From Cubamyces lactineus (taxonomy: Eukaryota > Basidiomycota > Agaricomycetes > Polyporales > Polyporaceae): 64,000 nt of DNA. The notes below the pieces were generated by a model. That model saw only the letters and a list, made by a program, of their open reading frames with translations, made no database searches and was not told the DNA's origin. Below are positions 35,378 through 46,876 of the stretch, piece after piece. A program made the position numbers and the translations under genes. Every line of letters begins with the position of its first letter. Within the stretch, counting starts at the first letter, position 1. The stretch spans positions 1,780,539 through 1,844,538 of the forward strand of contig JACDTU010000007.1 of the NCBI GenBank assembly GCA_022376465.1, read 5' to 3'.

Positions 35378-35449
35378 ACAGGAGTGCACAGGATGCGCCG
35401 CAGAAGAGTGCCCAGGCTATGCCGCACAGGAGTGCACAGGTTGCGTCCG
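35378..35449. repeat. 24-bp minisatellite (3 units)
   Basis: Three consecutive 24-base units; units 1 and 3 share ACAGGAGTGCACAGG and unit 2 is diverged. In one frame it would read QECTGCAAEECPGYAAQECT, but the frame has no gene context. Confidence 0.75.
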
Positions 35450-35669
35450 AAAACCTTTATCTACGGAGCTGAACGGTATTCTTCTTGCACGTGCCCCCCC
35501 CCCCCACTTCCCCACTTACCCTCAGAATCCATCGGTACGCAAGATCGACTTGCTACCATGACTCGCAATCTATGCTTACACCATACATATACTCGCTGCA
35601 GGTTTTGGCCCACTCTGAGCCTGAGTCTCGTCAAGTTTCTCCCCACTAGTCACCATCACCTCCAGCCTC

Positions 35670-37890
35670 ATGACGCTCCCACTCAAGCCACAATCTATCT
35701 GCGCATCTGCTTGGGAAGGTGTGGTGGCCGCGCAATATGGACTCTGGCACGAGCCCCTCGAACGAGTCGGATGCTCGGAAGCGGCTGATTGGTCGCGTGA
35801 CCGCATTGATGACTGGGCGCACTGGACCGGAGGCTATCATTACACCATCTCAACAGTCGCGTGGCTCAAATGTGCCCTCTCTGGCTGTGTCTGGTGCCAA
35901 TTCCTCAAAACGCAGTTTATTGACTTCCTGGTACAACGGTCCGGCTCGCCCGTTCATCGCATCGACGTTCGCGTCGGAAGCACAGAGCCATACAAGCAAC
36001 GCAAGACGTTGACCATCATCCTGAAGTACCATGAGAAGGCATTTCACAAGACCTTCGACCTGTATGCAAGTGCAGGTATGTTACGTTACGTCTTTACTTG
36101 TTTCGGCCTGTGCTGACGACGGATACCATCCACTAGGTGATCCTGCAGCAAATTACTTCGAAGGTCGGGTTCGCATCCCACAAGTCAGCGCCCCTCACAT
36201 CTTGGCCATGGCGAAGACACGTATTGAGGAGTGTGTGCGCGCCCACGCGAATTGCCGTATCATTGCGCTTGAATCCACCTCTCTCCCCAAACGTCTTGTC
36301 GACTGCTCCGAACCCCTTCGGGTACGCATTGTCGAAACGAGTCCTCACATGCGTGAGCGGTACGTTGCACTCAGCTATGTCTGGGGCGGCCCTCAACCCC
36401 ATCGAACCTGCCTTGCAAACCTTGCCTCCTACATGTCCGACGGCATCGCATCCACATATCTCCCTCTGACCATCTTGGACGCCATCTGTGTCACTCATGC
36501 GCTAGGCATCCGCTTTCTGTGGGTCGATAGCCTATGCATCATCCAGGACTCGGAGGAGGACAAGCATCGGGAGCTGAGGGCGATGTGCAACGTCTACCGC
36601 GGCGCGTATCTCACGATCGACGCTGGGAGTGCCATAGATGCGCATGAAGGCTTTCTACAGGACCGCGATCCCCTTGATCCCGAGGCCATCTTGCCTTTCA
36701 TCTGCCCTTTAGACTTAGTGGAGGACATAGTGGAGTCGGATGTGTCTCGAACCGGGCAGGTTTACGTTTACCCCCCGCAGAACTCAGCGGACGATGGACG
36801 ACGATGGAGAGAAGACATCTGCACGAATTGGCTGACAGCCACAGGCTGCGAGACGAGCCGACGGGGATGGTGTCTGCAGGAAGCATTGCTGTCCACCCGC
36901 TCTCTCGTGTTTACTGATCGGAGTCTGCAGTTCAGATGCCAATCGCACCTACAAAACGTCGACGGCGTTGTGCATCAACATCAGAAGTGGGAGGTGCTCC
37001 GACTTCCCGATGTCGTGTTCCGACCCGACCGGCTCATCAACATCAAGCCTGGCCCCGGGGAATTGGAGACCATCCATGAGATATGGCACAACATCATCGA
37101 CGACTACTCCCAGCGTAGTGTCACTGAGCCGTCGGACAAGCTGGTGGCATGTGCCGCCATCGCGGAGCTTTTCGCGCCTCTCCTCGGCCCTGACTACCTC
37201 GCTGGCTTGTGGCGGAATGCACTTCATCATGATCTCCTGTGGTACCATCTCATTCCGTCGCCATCTCGACGTCCTCAGGAGTATCGCTATGCTCCTTCAT
37301 GGTCGTGGGCGTCCGTTGACCAGCCGGTGCTCCATCTATCATACGGCAGGAGCCCCTACGACAGTATCACCTTCATAGAAGTGGTGGACTGTACGCTTGC
37401 ACCCCAAAACGCGCAGCTTCCTTTTGGAGCGGTCGAAGCCGGCGGATCGCTCGTCCTTCGTGCTATGGTCTACCCATGCCATTGGAACGCCAAGGCCGGA
37501 CAGCCCAGTAGCCTCAGATTTCTGGCGACTAAGCCCGAACAAGAGATCGCACAGCCCGCCACCGGTAGTACACATACCCCCGCACCTGCGCCTCCTCCCT
37601 CGACCTTCCCCTTCGTGCCCATGATCGCCTCCGGAGGCCTCGACTACGCCGATGATGGTGACATGCAACAACTATATGCGATGCCCATAATCCAGGGATT
37701 ATGGTCGTCTTACGGCTTGATAATCGGACGAGCTGATTGCCACATGCGTCGGAGTGCAGGCCTAGATAATGCCAGTCATAGAGAAGTATACCAGAGGATC
37801 GGGGCGTATAGCATGAGCGACAGCGCACAAGTACTTGCTCTGCGTAGCTTTTTGTGGAATGCTCCGAAAGTAGAGATAGTGCTTGTATGA
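35670..37890 (+). CDS. HET-domain protein (heterokaryon incompatibility-like)
   Basis: Two exons, 35670-36075 and 36137-37890 (719 residues, phases close). HET domain hallmarks follow in the usual order: RYVALSYVWGGPQ (block 1, about residue 235), YLPLTILDAICVTHALGIRF then LWVDSLCIIQDSEEDKHREL (block 2), MCNVYRGAYLTIDAG, and further on GWCLQEALLSTRSLVFTDRSL (block 3). The N-terminal ~180 residues contain a CALSGCVWCQF cysteine cluster and no recognised domain. The C-terminal part (SWSWASVDQPV, then a Pro-rich linker TPAPAPPPSTF) is typical of basidiomycete HET proteins. In ascomycetes HET domains trigger cell death after non-self fusion; in basidiomycetes the role is mostly unproven. There is no NACHT, WD40 or other sensor domain attached and no frame damage. 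Confidence 0.9.
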
Positions 37891-38328
37891 TCTCTCGGTG
37901 TGTCGCCATGATACACAGGCCTAATATAAAGTTGTCCCGGCTGTGTTTCGTTCTCGTCTCAGAGTCTCTGCAAAATGGTGAGTTTGCTGGAAGACATAAT
38001 ACGGATCCTTCATCTTGAAATTCAATACAGAATAGCACGCGATGGCGGGGGCGGTGTGCGCGTAGCAGGTCTTCACAACCCAAGCACGAGTTTGGACAGC
38101 TGGAACGGGGTGACTGAACACCCGTCAATTCAGAGGAGCGCGTACAAACTAGCACTACGAGAACGAGAGCGGACCGCGCGCGGCGCGGTCCGTCCGACAA
38201 GAACATACAACGACAACGATCCATCGAGACTCCCGCGCGCCGCGGCGCAACCCATTCCCATCCCCATTCCCTTCCCCTCGCGGAAACCGGGCTCAAGACC
38301 GAAAAAAAAGCACGAACAAAACTCGCGC
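37891..38328. other. convergent intergenic, HET / secreted protein
   Basis: 438 bp between two 3' ends; no gene seen. A GC palindrome GACCGCGCGCGGCGCGGTC at about 38171-38189 could form a strong hairpin. Confidence 0.45.
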
Positions 38329-39438
38329 TTAGTTCGGGAGCGCGTTGATCTGCTGCTGGAGCTGGCCGTAGACGGTCGAGACGGCGGGGCAGCCGACGCC
38401 GGGGCCGTTGATGTTCTGGAGGGTGACGAGGAGGGCGTTGATGCGCGCCTGCTGGTCGGCCTTGCTCGAGCCGGTGGGGAAGGAGAGCGAGACGGAGGGG
38501 TTCTTGATCGCGTGGCCCGCGGCGACGTTCGCGTTCAGCGACTGCGAGTATCGCGCGTCAGTAGGGTGTTTCAACCAGGACCAAAAGAGAAGAGAGAAAG
38601 GAACGTACAGCAATGAACTGGTCGCGCGGGGGCGGGCACGAGCAGGGGATGTTGATGTTGTTGATACCCTTGCAGTTACCGGTGCCATCAGGGTCGGTGC
38701 CCGCGACGACACCAAAGTCAGGGACCAAGCTCGGGTCAACGCCGCCCGCCGCAGGGGCAGGGGACGACGCGGGCGGGGGCGCGGCCGCAGAGGGCGCGGC
38801 AGCGGCGTTGTTGCCGCCGTTGGGGGTGGGCACACCCTTGTTGACGACGGAGTTGGGGTCCTGGCCGTTCTGGATGGCCTGCGCCTGCGCGCCGAAGGTG
38901 GTGGCGGCCTGGGGGCAGCCGACGCCGGGGCCGTGGATGTTCTGGAGCGTGACGGTCGCGGCGTTGAGGCGGGCGAGGGCGGAGGCCTGGGAGTTGTCCT
39001 CGGGGAAGGAGATGCCGACGGAGGGGTTGTTGATGACGAAGCCGGCGGCGACGTTCTGGTTCAGGAGCTGTTTGTGCACGAAGGAGATCATTCATGTGAG
39101 CGCGCGAAGGAAAGACGGGCAAAATAGGCCTAACCTGGATGAACTGGTCGCGCGGAGGCGGGCAAGCGCAAGGAATGAGGATGGGCTTGCCGTCTGCGCC
39201 AAGGATGCCATCGCAGTTACTAAAAGAATAACGCGCAGCGTCAGCGGAACAGGATCCACGAGGACGGAGATCGACGAGAAGAAAGAAAGGATGCGTACCC
39301 GGTGCCGTCGGGGTTGACGCCGGACTGGACGCCGAACTGGGGAACAAGGTCGGGGTTGACGTCCCTGCGCGCGAGAGGGCGGGAAGAGACAGAGACGGCG
39401 ATGGCGGCAGCGGAGAGGGCGATGGTGGAGAACTTCAT
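38329..39438 (-). CDS. secreted protein with two tandem modules (unknown function)
   Basis: Four exons on the minus strand: 39438-39299, 39219-39135, 39067-38609, 38541-38329 (298 residues, phases close). A signal peptide is evident (MKFSTIALSAAAIAVSVSSR, then a possible Kex2-type RR site at LARRD). Two copies of one module follow: VNPDLVPQFGVQSGVNPDGT..NCDG..IPCACPPPRDQFIQ / NQNVAAGFVINNPSVGISFP..LQNIHGPGVGCP, then VDPSLVPDFGVVAGTDPDGT..NCKG..IPCSCPPPRDQFIA / NANVAAGHAIKNPSVSLSFP..LQNINGPGVGCP. Each is cut by an intron exactly after the RDQFI motif. The modules are joined by an Ala/Pro-rich linker. Each module has four or five Cys. This is a common secreted hypothetical protein type in Dikarya, but I know no function for it. 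The region is strongly GC-biased at third codon positions, which creates long antisense ORFs. Confidence 0.85.
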
Positions 39439-42058
39439 TGTTAATTCTTGGTAGAGAGTGCTAGTAGGGAGTGACGGGGCTGTGGTGTGCCGGAGAAGTA
39501 CTGAAGTGAATGAGAGAATGGACGCTGCGTCAAGCTCGCGACTGAATCAAAAGAGTACGCCCGGCGTAGGGAGGAGGAGACCGTTCCAGCTGTCTGTGCT
39601 TTTTTCTCGACCGAGGGAGATGGAGAAAGGCTACTCGAGCGTGATCAGCCCTTTATGCGAACCGTCTGGTGGCTGAAGCGCCCTGGACGAGGTCGAAGCG
39701 CCGAGGCACAAACATCAGCCCGTCGTTCGTTGCCATGCAACACGTTCGTACATTCGCAGACAAGTCATTCCATTTACCTTCTACGCCCACGGTCCGGTCT
39801 CTTTCAATCACACTCGCCGCTCATAAACATCGCGAGAGACAACGTTCAATCTATGCCGACAAGGAATTATGCTCAACCACAAGCTGCCGTAACTGTGTGG
39901 GAGTGAGTACCGGACGACGGGTGCACATGGATGCCCAATGTCCATCCGAGGATGATCAGGCACGCACGCGCTCCCTCGAGTCTTCATCCGGTCTCGGACG
40001 CCTCCTTCATCCTCGTCCCGGCACGGAGACACACGCGTCGCGTACTTACGTTACCCTCCTTCTCCTGCTCGACGCACCCGCGTGCAATCACTGTGCAGTC
40101 GTTGGCATTGCGACTCCTGATCTCCATCTGCGGCATCTCCCCTGCCATCTTTGCGCCGACTTTGACGGCTCTGCCGCGCCCTCGCCCACACTCCTGCCGC
40201 ATCTGAACCTTGGCGGTGATTGATCGTGTCGCTCGCCCACCACGCTTCAACCCCGTCCCCATCCTCTCAACTTCAACTTGCTCCCCGCCTGCCTCTCTTG
40301 CGCCCAAGTTTGCCTTGACTACACAGCCTGGACCGTCTGCGCGTCGGGCGCCCCGGGCTGGGAACCACATTCGACATGGTTATTGCCCGCTATCGCTCGT
40401 GCCGCTCATCCTCGCACATTACCCGTATGCGACCTCCCCTTGCTGTTCTCGGCGAGATATGGGTCACAATGCGAACCCCGAGCGGCCATCCTGGCGCATC
40501 CGGTTTACGCGATCAAGGTTATAATTACCCACCCTTCGCACACCCGACAGTTTGTATATCAGCCACGGCTACAGCTTTACTCATTTCGCCTCACAAATCC
40601 CAGTCAGGCGCACTCAGACCCGCCTGCTCACAGCAGGCTCATGAGATAAGCCGTAACATGGCGGGCCAGACATGCCCCAAGTCCTCACGTAGCCAACGTC
40701 TACAGGCAAGTGTCGGGCACCAACGGACTCGAGAGATTTGACGATCTTGAAGGCAGTGAGTGCGAATATGTATCAAGTTTGATGCTCGAACAGGATGTTG
40801 AGGCATCAGGCTAATCCTGATGTACATCTCGGACCAAATGCACGGCTGCACGACTTCAAGTCCCCGGAAAGAGCGCCGGCATGAACAACGAGGGCCGAGG
40901 GCAAACGCAGACGGTCCAGTAAGCCTCGGGTTGATGAAGACCTCTATAACAACTGTCGCTGTGCCCTCCCGGGCCTTCTCCCGATGGTAAATGTTCACCC
41001 TTACGTCGACCAGGCTGGCCCCATTGGGCACGTCTCTTACAGGGCTCTCGAACACCCGGTATTCAGCTCACCCACGATGACCTCCGCAGCGAGCCCCGTT
41101 ACTCACCCAATCCCCGCTCCAATGCTACGACGAGTGCGTCGGAGCCTACCTGGTCTTCCCCGTCCTGTAGATTATCTTCGAGCTACACACGTCAGACGGC
41201 GTTTTCCTCCGGTCAATAATAGCTCGACTTGAAGCGATGGCCCCGTTAGGGATACCATCTACGATAGAGCCTCACGCGACCTGAAGACGGTGAGTGTGAG
41301 GGTTATAAACGGGATGTCGCCTCGACGCGGTCTCTCAAAATCGTGTGCGGTAGGTGGGCATGGACAGTGGGCTCGCGCGGTGACTATGTGCCAAGTCCCG
41401 GATTCACCGTTGATACCGAGCCAACGTGTACGACAGCAGTCAGTGCAACGCCGGCGGTCGATATGCGAAGGCTGACAGTGTGAGTAGGACGCCGTCATAG
41501 CTAGGTGAACGTTTGAACGTCTATAAATTACGCACTGCCCATAGCGGTATGCGATCCACCTGCTACTCATGATCTTGAAGCCCGCGAACAATTCCTACGG
41601 ACGTCACTGAGAGCTCACGACTGTCCGCTGGACATGCACTACGTCGACGTCAAAGGCATCCGTGGGCCATCGGGCATCGTGGCGAAGCGTGCTCCAGCTA
41701 TGTATCGCTCCTAAAAGTGCAGATCCAGCCCCATTTGCAGAAAGCGTTGACCCGTGCAGCCCCCCCGTCGAGACAACCTGCCTTTGTGCTTCGGATACGC
41801 ATCCTCTTGCGCCTTCCGTATCTATGGATAGAAAAAGCGAAGGCTGTAGTTGGGTACTGGCACACGCTATGGCCAGATTCCATACACAACTTGCTATGTC
41901 ATTTTACACCAATCCTCGATATGTACGTCGCGTTACATGGGCAATGTGTGCACGTATCCTCAGACACATTGATATTTTGAGGTGTGTGTTTTCTGAAAAC
42001 ACGAGAAGTGTGTGGTTGGGAGCAAGTGTGTGTGTATGGGATGCTAAAAGGCAAAAAC
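39439..42058. other. intergenic with possible coding remnants
   Basis: About 2.6 kb. I see no intact gene. Short stretches with natural-looking peptide composition occur at 40270-40530 and 41545-41718 (on the plus strand, DLEAREQFLRTSLRAHDCPL followed by a stop), suggesting decayed exons of an unidentified gene. No transposon ends seen. Confidence 0.35.
42053..42057 (-). terminator. Pol III terminator (T5)
   Basis: A run of five T on the minus strand begins two bases after the 3' end of the tRNA-Glu gene, as required for RNA polymerase III termination. Confidence 0.75.
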
Positions 42059-42130
42059 TTCCGACACGGGGAATCGAACCCCGGGCTATCGCGTGAGAGG
42101 CGATAATGTTAGCCACTACACCATATCGGA
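42059..42130 (-). tRNA. tRNA-Glu (CTC), copy 1
   Basis: 72-nt intron-less cloverleaf. Acceptor stem TCCGATA/TGTCGGA (one T-G pair) with discriminator A; A box TGGTGTAGTGG; anticodon loop CCTCTCA giving anticodon CTC, which decodes GAG; B box GGTTCGAATCC in the T arm. The CCA tail is not encoded, as normal for eukaryotes. Identical over its full length to copy 2 at 45363-45434. Confidence 0.97.
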
Positions 42131-42413
42131 TTGAATTGTCTGATGCCATGGGTGTGATATCAACGTACTACATATCGAACAATGTCATGGTTCGAATATT
42201 AGATGAAGGTATCGATTGACTACACGTTCGTTGAGCTGTACGTATTATGAGTAAGTGCCAACGGCCTGACGATATGTTACAAGATTATATCGATGGCGTG
42301 GTGTGAGTAAGTGATGCGTGACAAGCCCGTCAGCCCGGGAAACCATTACTGCAGAGAAGACAATATCAACCCAGGATCGTGAGTGAATGTGGTTCGGTCA
42401 TAGACGTGCAGAA

Positions 42414-44739
42414 TCAAGGGTGACTCTGGGAATGTGAAAACTGAGTACAGAGTATAACTCGGTCAACACCCCCGCGAGCACGTACCGGTGTGATCGCTTC
42501 CTCGTCGTGAACAGTTGTCTCGCTCCTGGCGTCCTGCTCCTTCTGGTGTCCAACAATACCGACACTACGCAGGAAAATGAAAGCCATTACCGTGCCTGCA
42601 CCATCTTTCAGTCAATCACGTCGCAGATAGAGCAAATATACCTACCAGCGAAAGCAAAGCCGCAGCCGCTCCACATCGCGTCCTTGTATGCCACAATCTG
42701 TGCCGGTCGTGGCGCGTTCGTTCCCGACTTGTTCACCACGACGCCGTACTGCAGCGACGACTGCGCGATCGTCGAGTTGAAGACGATTGTGCTAATTGCG
42801 ACGCCGAACGCGGTACCAACTTGTGTGAGAGTCTGGAAGAGCGCGCCGCCGACGGATTGCTCGTGCGGGAGGCAGACCTTCGCAACGAAGAGTATTCCAG
42901 TAGCAAAGACGAAATCAGCGCCGAATACGGAAAGGATCGCCGCGGGAAAGCCGAACGCCCAGTAAGGTGCGGCGGGGTTGATGACGGCGAAAAGAAGATT
43001 GGCTACTCCGGTGAACAGTGTGCCAATGACTACACAGCGTCGAGGGTTTATTATCCACGTGCGACGAGAGGAAGGAACTCATGACTGACCGATGAGATAC
43101 ACAACAGGGAGGCGGCCGACCACAAGGGCGACGAGGAGGTTACATAACACTCCTGTCACACACATGGGAATCATCCTGACCATAGTCAGGATCGGGCTCA
43201 GCCCGAGATACTCTTGATAGTAAAGCTATGTATGAACCGTGTCATCAATATAGCCCGATATCTGATAAGTGTCGCGAAGCATACGCACCTGTGCCCAGAA
43301 CACCCATACGTTGAACCCGCACCACTCGAGGAACGTGATCAGGAGCACAACTGCGAGCTTCCCTTGCGCGCGCGTCCATACGGTCACGCTCATGAGAGGG
43401 TGGGGCGTCCACCACTTGTCGAGCGAAGCTTCGCCGCGCTCGTGCAGCTTTTCTAGATAGTGTTCCCACCAAACGAATAGCGCGAGGAGCACAACGCCCA
43501 AAATGAGTAGCGCGATGATGTCTACGCGGCAAGGTCAGTATAACGGTTTAGCGTACAGAAAGTGAGGTAACGCACACCCAGTCTTCCAGCCGTTCGGCGC
43601 AACGCTGCCATCGCTCAGCACGAAGATGATGAATGTCAGGCCGGCCGTTACAAGAAACGCCCCGAGCCAATCGACACGCCTGCGCATTGACAGCTTATAA
43701 GCAAGTGGTGGGCACATATTTGATACGATAGCATACCGGTCCGTCAGACTTTCCGAGAAGTCGTCGTCGATGGAGATGAAGGCTCCGATACAACAGATGG
43801 CACTCAACCCTGTGAGAAACCAGAATGTCGATCGCCATGTTTTACTATATGGTGGTTAGGCGTTATCGCAATGGTATTGAGATTAGAGTAGCGTACTCGG
43901 TGAGTTGTGTCAGAGTGCCTCCAATAGCGAAGCCGATTGCGCCACCCACAGGGGCGCCTGCCGCAAAAGTTGCGAAAGCGATAGAACGGATGGGAGAAGG
44001 AGGGAAGCTACGCGCGAGGATGCCGAGCTGATGTGCCATTGTTAGTATGCGTAGGTAGCACGAGTGATGACCGACTTACGGCAGCCGGTATACACGCGGC
44101 AGCGCCAATTCCCTGTATACCTCGCAGTACGTCAAGTGTGATCTCATCTAAAGAAGCTTGGATTGAGTTTGTGTGGGAGCTGCACCAGACGAGCGGTATA
44201 TACCTTGCGCGAAGCCGCAGCCCAAGCCCAGTATTCCCAGGATAGCGCATCCACCAATGAAGGTGTACTTGCGACTGTAGAGGTCTGCAATACGACCGAG
44301 GAATAAGAGCAGACAGCCCTACTTATTGCGCGTGAATATGAAATCCATGCCCAATAAACGGAATAGAATATACGTACAGAGCTGAGCGAGTATGCATTGA
44401 TAATCCATTGGAGTTTGTACTCGACAATATTGAGCTCTCGCCCGATCGTCGGCAGAGCAATGCCAACGGCGGTATTATTCGCGGTCTACAAATGTCAGGA
44501 CAAACGTGGTATACAGATTGGGTGACATAACTTACGTTCAATATCATGGCGAGCGTGACAGTGCATATGAGGATAACATCCTTCACGGTCGAGCGGGGTG
44601 GGCGAGTACTGGTATCCTTCACTTCTGCGAGGCTATCCTTCTTCTCCGCATCGGATATAGACAAGTGATCTGTCGTTTCGACGGCTACAGTTAGTGGGTG
44701 CGCACGACCTTCGGAAGTATTGAGGGTGGTCGTGGACAT
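42414..44739 (-). CDS. MFS transporter, DHA2-like (14-TM drug:H+ antiporter type)
   Basis: Eleven exons on the minus strand: 44739-44536, 44485-44378, 44318-44204, 44147-44080, 44027-43897, 43844-43737, 43679-43576, 43521-43289, 43225-43090, 43029-42646, 42595-42414. All introns are GT..AG and phases close to 590 residues, the usual DHA2 length. Signatures: TANNTAVGIALPTIGREL (TM1), GRIADLYSRK (MFS motif A), LRGIQGIGAAACIPAALG (motif B-like), AAGAPVGGAIGFAIGGTLTQ (antiporter motif C), then FLTGLSAICCIGAFISI and a second half of repeated hydrophobic segments. Exports drugs, toxins or small metabolites at the plasma or vacuolar membrane; substrate unknown. Exon 7 requires the GTGCGT donor at 43575, not the GTGTGC two bases earlier. 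Another possible donor (GTACGT) inside the last exon would shorten the tail after EAITP. Cytosolic N-terminus of about 55 residues. Confidence 0.87.
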
Positions 44740-45362
44740 GTGCGTGGTGTCGTCGATGCGGCGAGGTTCCCTGAAAAGTAGGAGAGCAGTAGAATTTGTG
44801 CAGAATCGGAGGCGGATGGGGAGTCAAGGATATCTCAAGGATGCCGAAGAGCCTGGCCATGTATTTAAGCGGTACGTTGCGAACATTGTGATAGAGGGGG
44901 CCCGAAGGCGGCTAGTCGCAACGCGTCGCGGCGTCGGAATGTGCGATGGCACGTCCCACGCTGACCAATTTGAAGCCTGGCGCGTGCCGGATATGGCAGG
45001 CGTAGTAATGGGCGTGCTTGTCGTCGGCCTCCGAGTGGGTGCAAGCGTCAAACTGGCTTCATACACGAATACTCCTACCGGCACAAAGTTTTACCTCCGG
45101 AGTTCAGAGCGTGTTATCGGAGGTACATGCGATTCGGACCTTGGCGCTGCAGTTCCTGCTGCAATATGGAATACTCGACCATTCTGCCAGGCCGCGCCGG
45201 GATAGAAGCGACCCTCCAGCCGCCCGGATAGAATCGACCCTCCAGCCTCCGGCATAGAATCATTCATTAAGCGGCTAAGTAGAGCCCCTTTCTCGTCGCT
45301 GAAACTGAAGGATGATGACTAGCAAAACGTCAAGGGAGGTTAAAACGACACACCAAAAAGCA
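44740..45362. other. intergenic, DHA2 gene / tRNA-Glu 2
   Basis: DHA2 promoter region. A short tandem repeat ATAGAAxCGACCCTCCAGCC occurs about three times at 45203-45260. No gene seen. Confidence 0.45.
45355..45359 (-). terminator. Pol III terminator (T5)
   Basis: Run of five T on the minus strand, four bases beyond the 3' end of tRNA-Glu copy 2. Confidence 0.75.
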
Positions 45363-45434
45363 TTCCGACACGGGGAATCGAACCCCGGGCTATCGCGTGA
45401 GAGGCGATAATGTTAGCCACTACACCATATCGGA
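45363..45434 (-). tRNA. tRNA-Glu (CTC), copy 2
   Basis: All 72 nt are identical to copy 1, with the same A and B boxes and anticodon CTC on the same strand. The flanks differ immediately outside the gene, except for a downstream T5, so this is not a recent segmental duplication of a larger block. Confidence 0.97.
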
Positions 45435-46876
45435 TGCTATTTTATGCCCTACATGCAGCAATATTCTGATTACCGTCCATTCGATTTAGCTGCTTTTGAC
45501 ACGCGAACCTGTTGGTTGTTTTCCTCGCCTTCTTCATGCGCCATCGGCCCATAACCTTTGATTAACGACTGGTTGACCTGTAACAAAGACGGGTACGTAT
45601 CTGATCAGGTAATACTAGGATACGACTCATGCAAGTGTGGCTGGGCCTGCAAGATATCTACTATCCGCTGAGATAAGCGATGCCGGCACATTCCTACCAG
45701 GGCCCGAGTACGTATACTGACAGTTATCCGGGTTCGTGTACGAGTAGGCTGCAGTTACGATTACCATGCGAAACGTTCGGTACAGACCGAGATTCAACAG
45801 CAATTCTCAGGTACTATGCATAATTGCGTCTGGTTCCCGGACAGGAACTTCGTTCTAGTCACCAGACTGTCACATTCGGCGTCGTATGTCATCCTTCGGA
45901 ATCAACGTCTTTCTGCTAATCTATACGTCTTTGTGCTCTACCTCAGGTCTGTCGAAAGCGGCGCCAATCGCAGCAAGTTTCTGCGCGCAGCGATGCTATC
46001 TCATACCGCTTTCGTTTACTATCCTCTCCGAGCTCATATCAGTCTCCGACCATCGAATTTCCGCCGTCACGATGTGTTCCATGTCTCGCAAACCTCCAGC
46101 TGTCAGGATTACGATTGGACGGACATCCTGGGACCCTTGTCCCCGATGTGGTGAAGTTCGTTGCCTCGTCTGCTCATAAATGCGCTCACGCTGAGACTAC
46201 TTTCAGATGACTCTTCCAGCACCGATCGGGCACCTGATGTCCACGTCAACCGTGCGGCGCTGTTCGGATAATACTTCGACCTCTTCATGGAGTGGGCGCG
46301 CTTTCGGTGGCGAGATCCTGACATGCATAAAGGTGAGCTGCTTATGCCTAGGCTGCCCTGTCTCGGCCCAAGGGCTCCTGATGGTATTGAGTATACAGAT
46401 ACACATACTCGGCGTAGCATTTCTCCCTGTGGAACACCTTGCGGATATACTGTTCGCAACTGGTGGTCTCCCGGGAGTGACTGTGGAATTACTGACCTTG
46501 CGCTAGCTAGGGCGAATCTTCCTTTCCGCTTTCACATCGTTCACGGCATATTCCGGCAACGGTTCAACATACTCTGATCAAAGTTGTGCGAACACGCCTG
46601 TTGCCCTTGTGTATCTAACCGGACGGCGTCTCTCAGTAAGTACGAGGTCAATGTTGGATTTACCGTAGCGATGCTGACCGTCCTTTCTCGTCTGTAGCGT
46701 GAGAATAGAAGACCAATGTTTCCTGAACACGTTGCGCAAGCTTCCGGAGGTACTCATGCATTGAGGGCTCTTTGTGCCAGCGAGCGCCATGTGCTGCGGT
46801 AGATTCATTAGAGGCTGCAGCCGTACCGGGGACTGAATCCTTGTCTTGATCTGACCATTCTCTCTATTCCAACGTC
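45435..46876. other. intergenic with a possible decayed gene
   Basis: No intact gene. On the plus strand at about 46200-46575 one frame reads plausibly (MEWARFRWRDPDMHKGELLM, then ..FRFHIVHGIFRQRF) but is preceded by an in-frame TAA and has no clear splice sites, so it may be the remains of a gene. No mobile-element ends seen. Confidence 0.35.

Larger units (their letters stand above)
33374..35669. other. intergenic between FunK1-C and HET gene
   Basis: About 2.3 kb without a supportable gene. Contains two short tandem repeats listed separately and a C-tract at about 35496-35506. Possible old insertion debris, but no terminal repeats or transposase-like frame are visible. Confidence 0.4.

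Noticed and set aside
35670..37890. HET gene plus FunK1 cluster as an anti-non-self defence island
   Set aside because: Only adjacency supports it; FunK1 has no established role in incompatibility and the HET gene carries no sensor domain.
38408..39317. Long plus-strand ORFs over the secreted-protein gene
   Set aside because: Antisense shadows produced by strong GC bias at third codon positions of the real minus-strand gene.
46207..46577. Plus-strand frame as an intact gene
   Set aside because: An in-frame TAA precedes the best part and no acceptable splice sites bypass it; recorded only as a possible relic.
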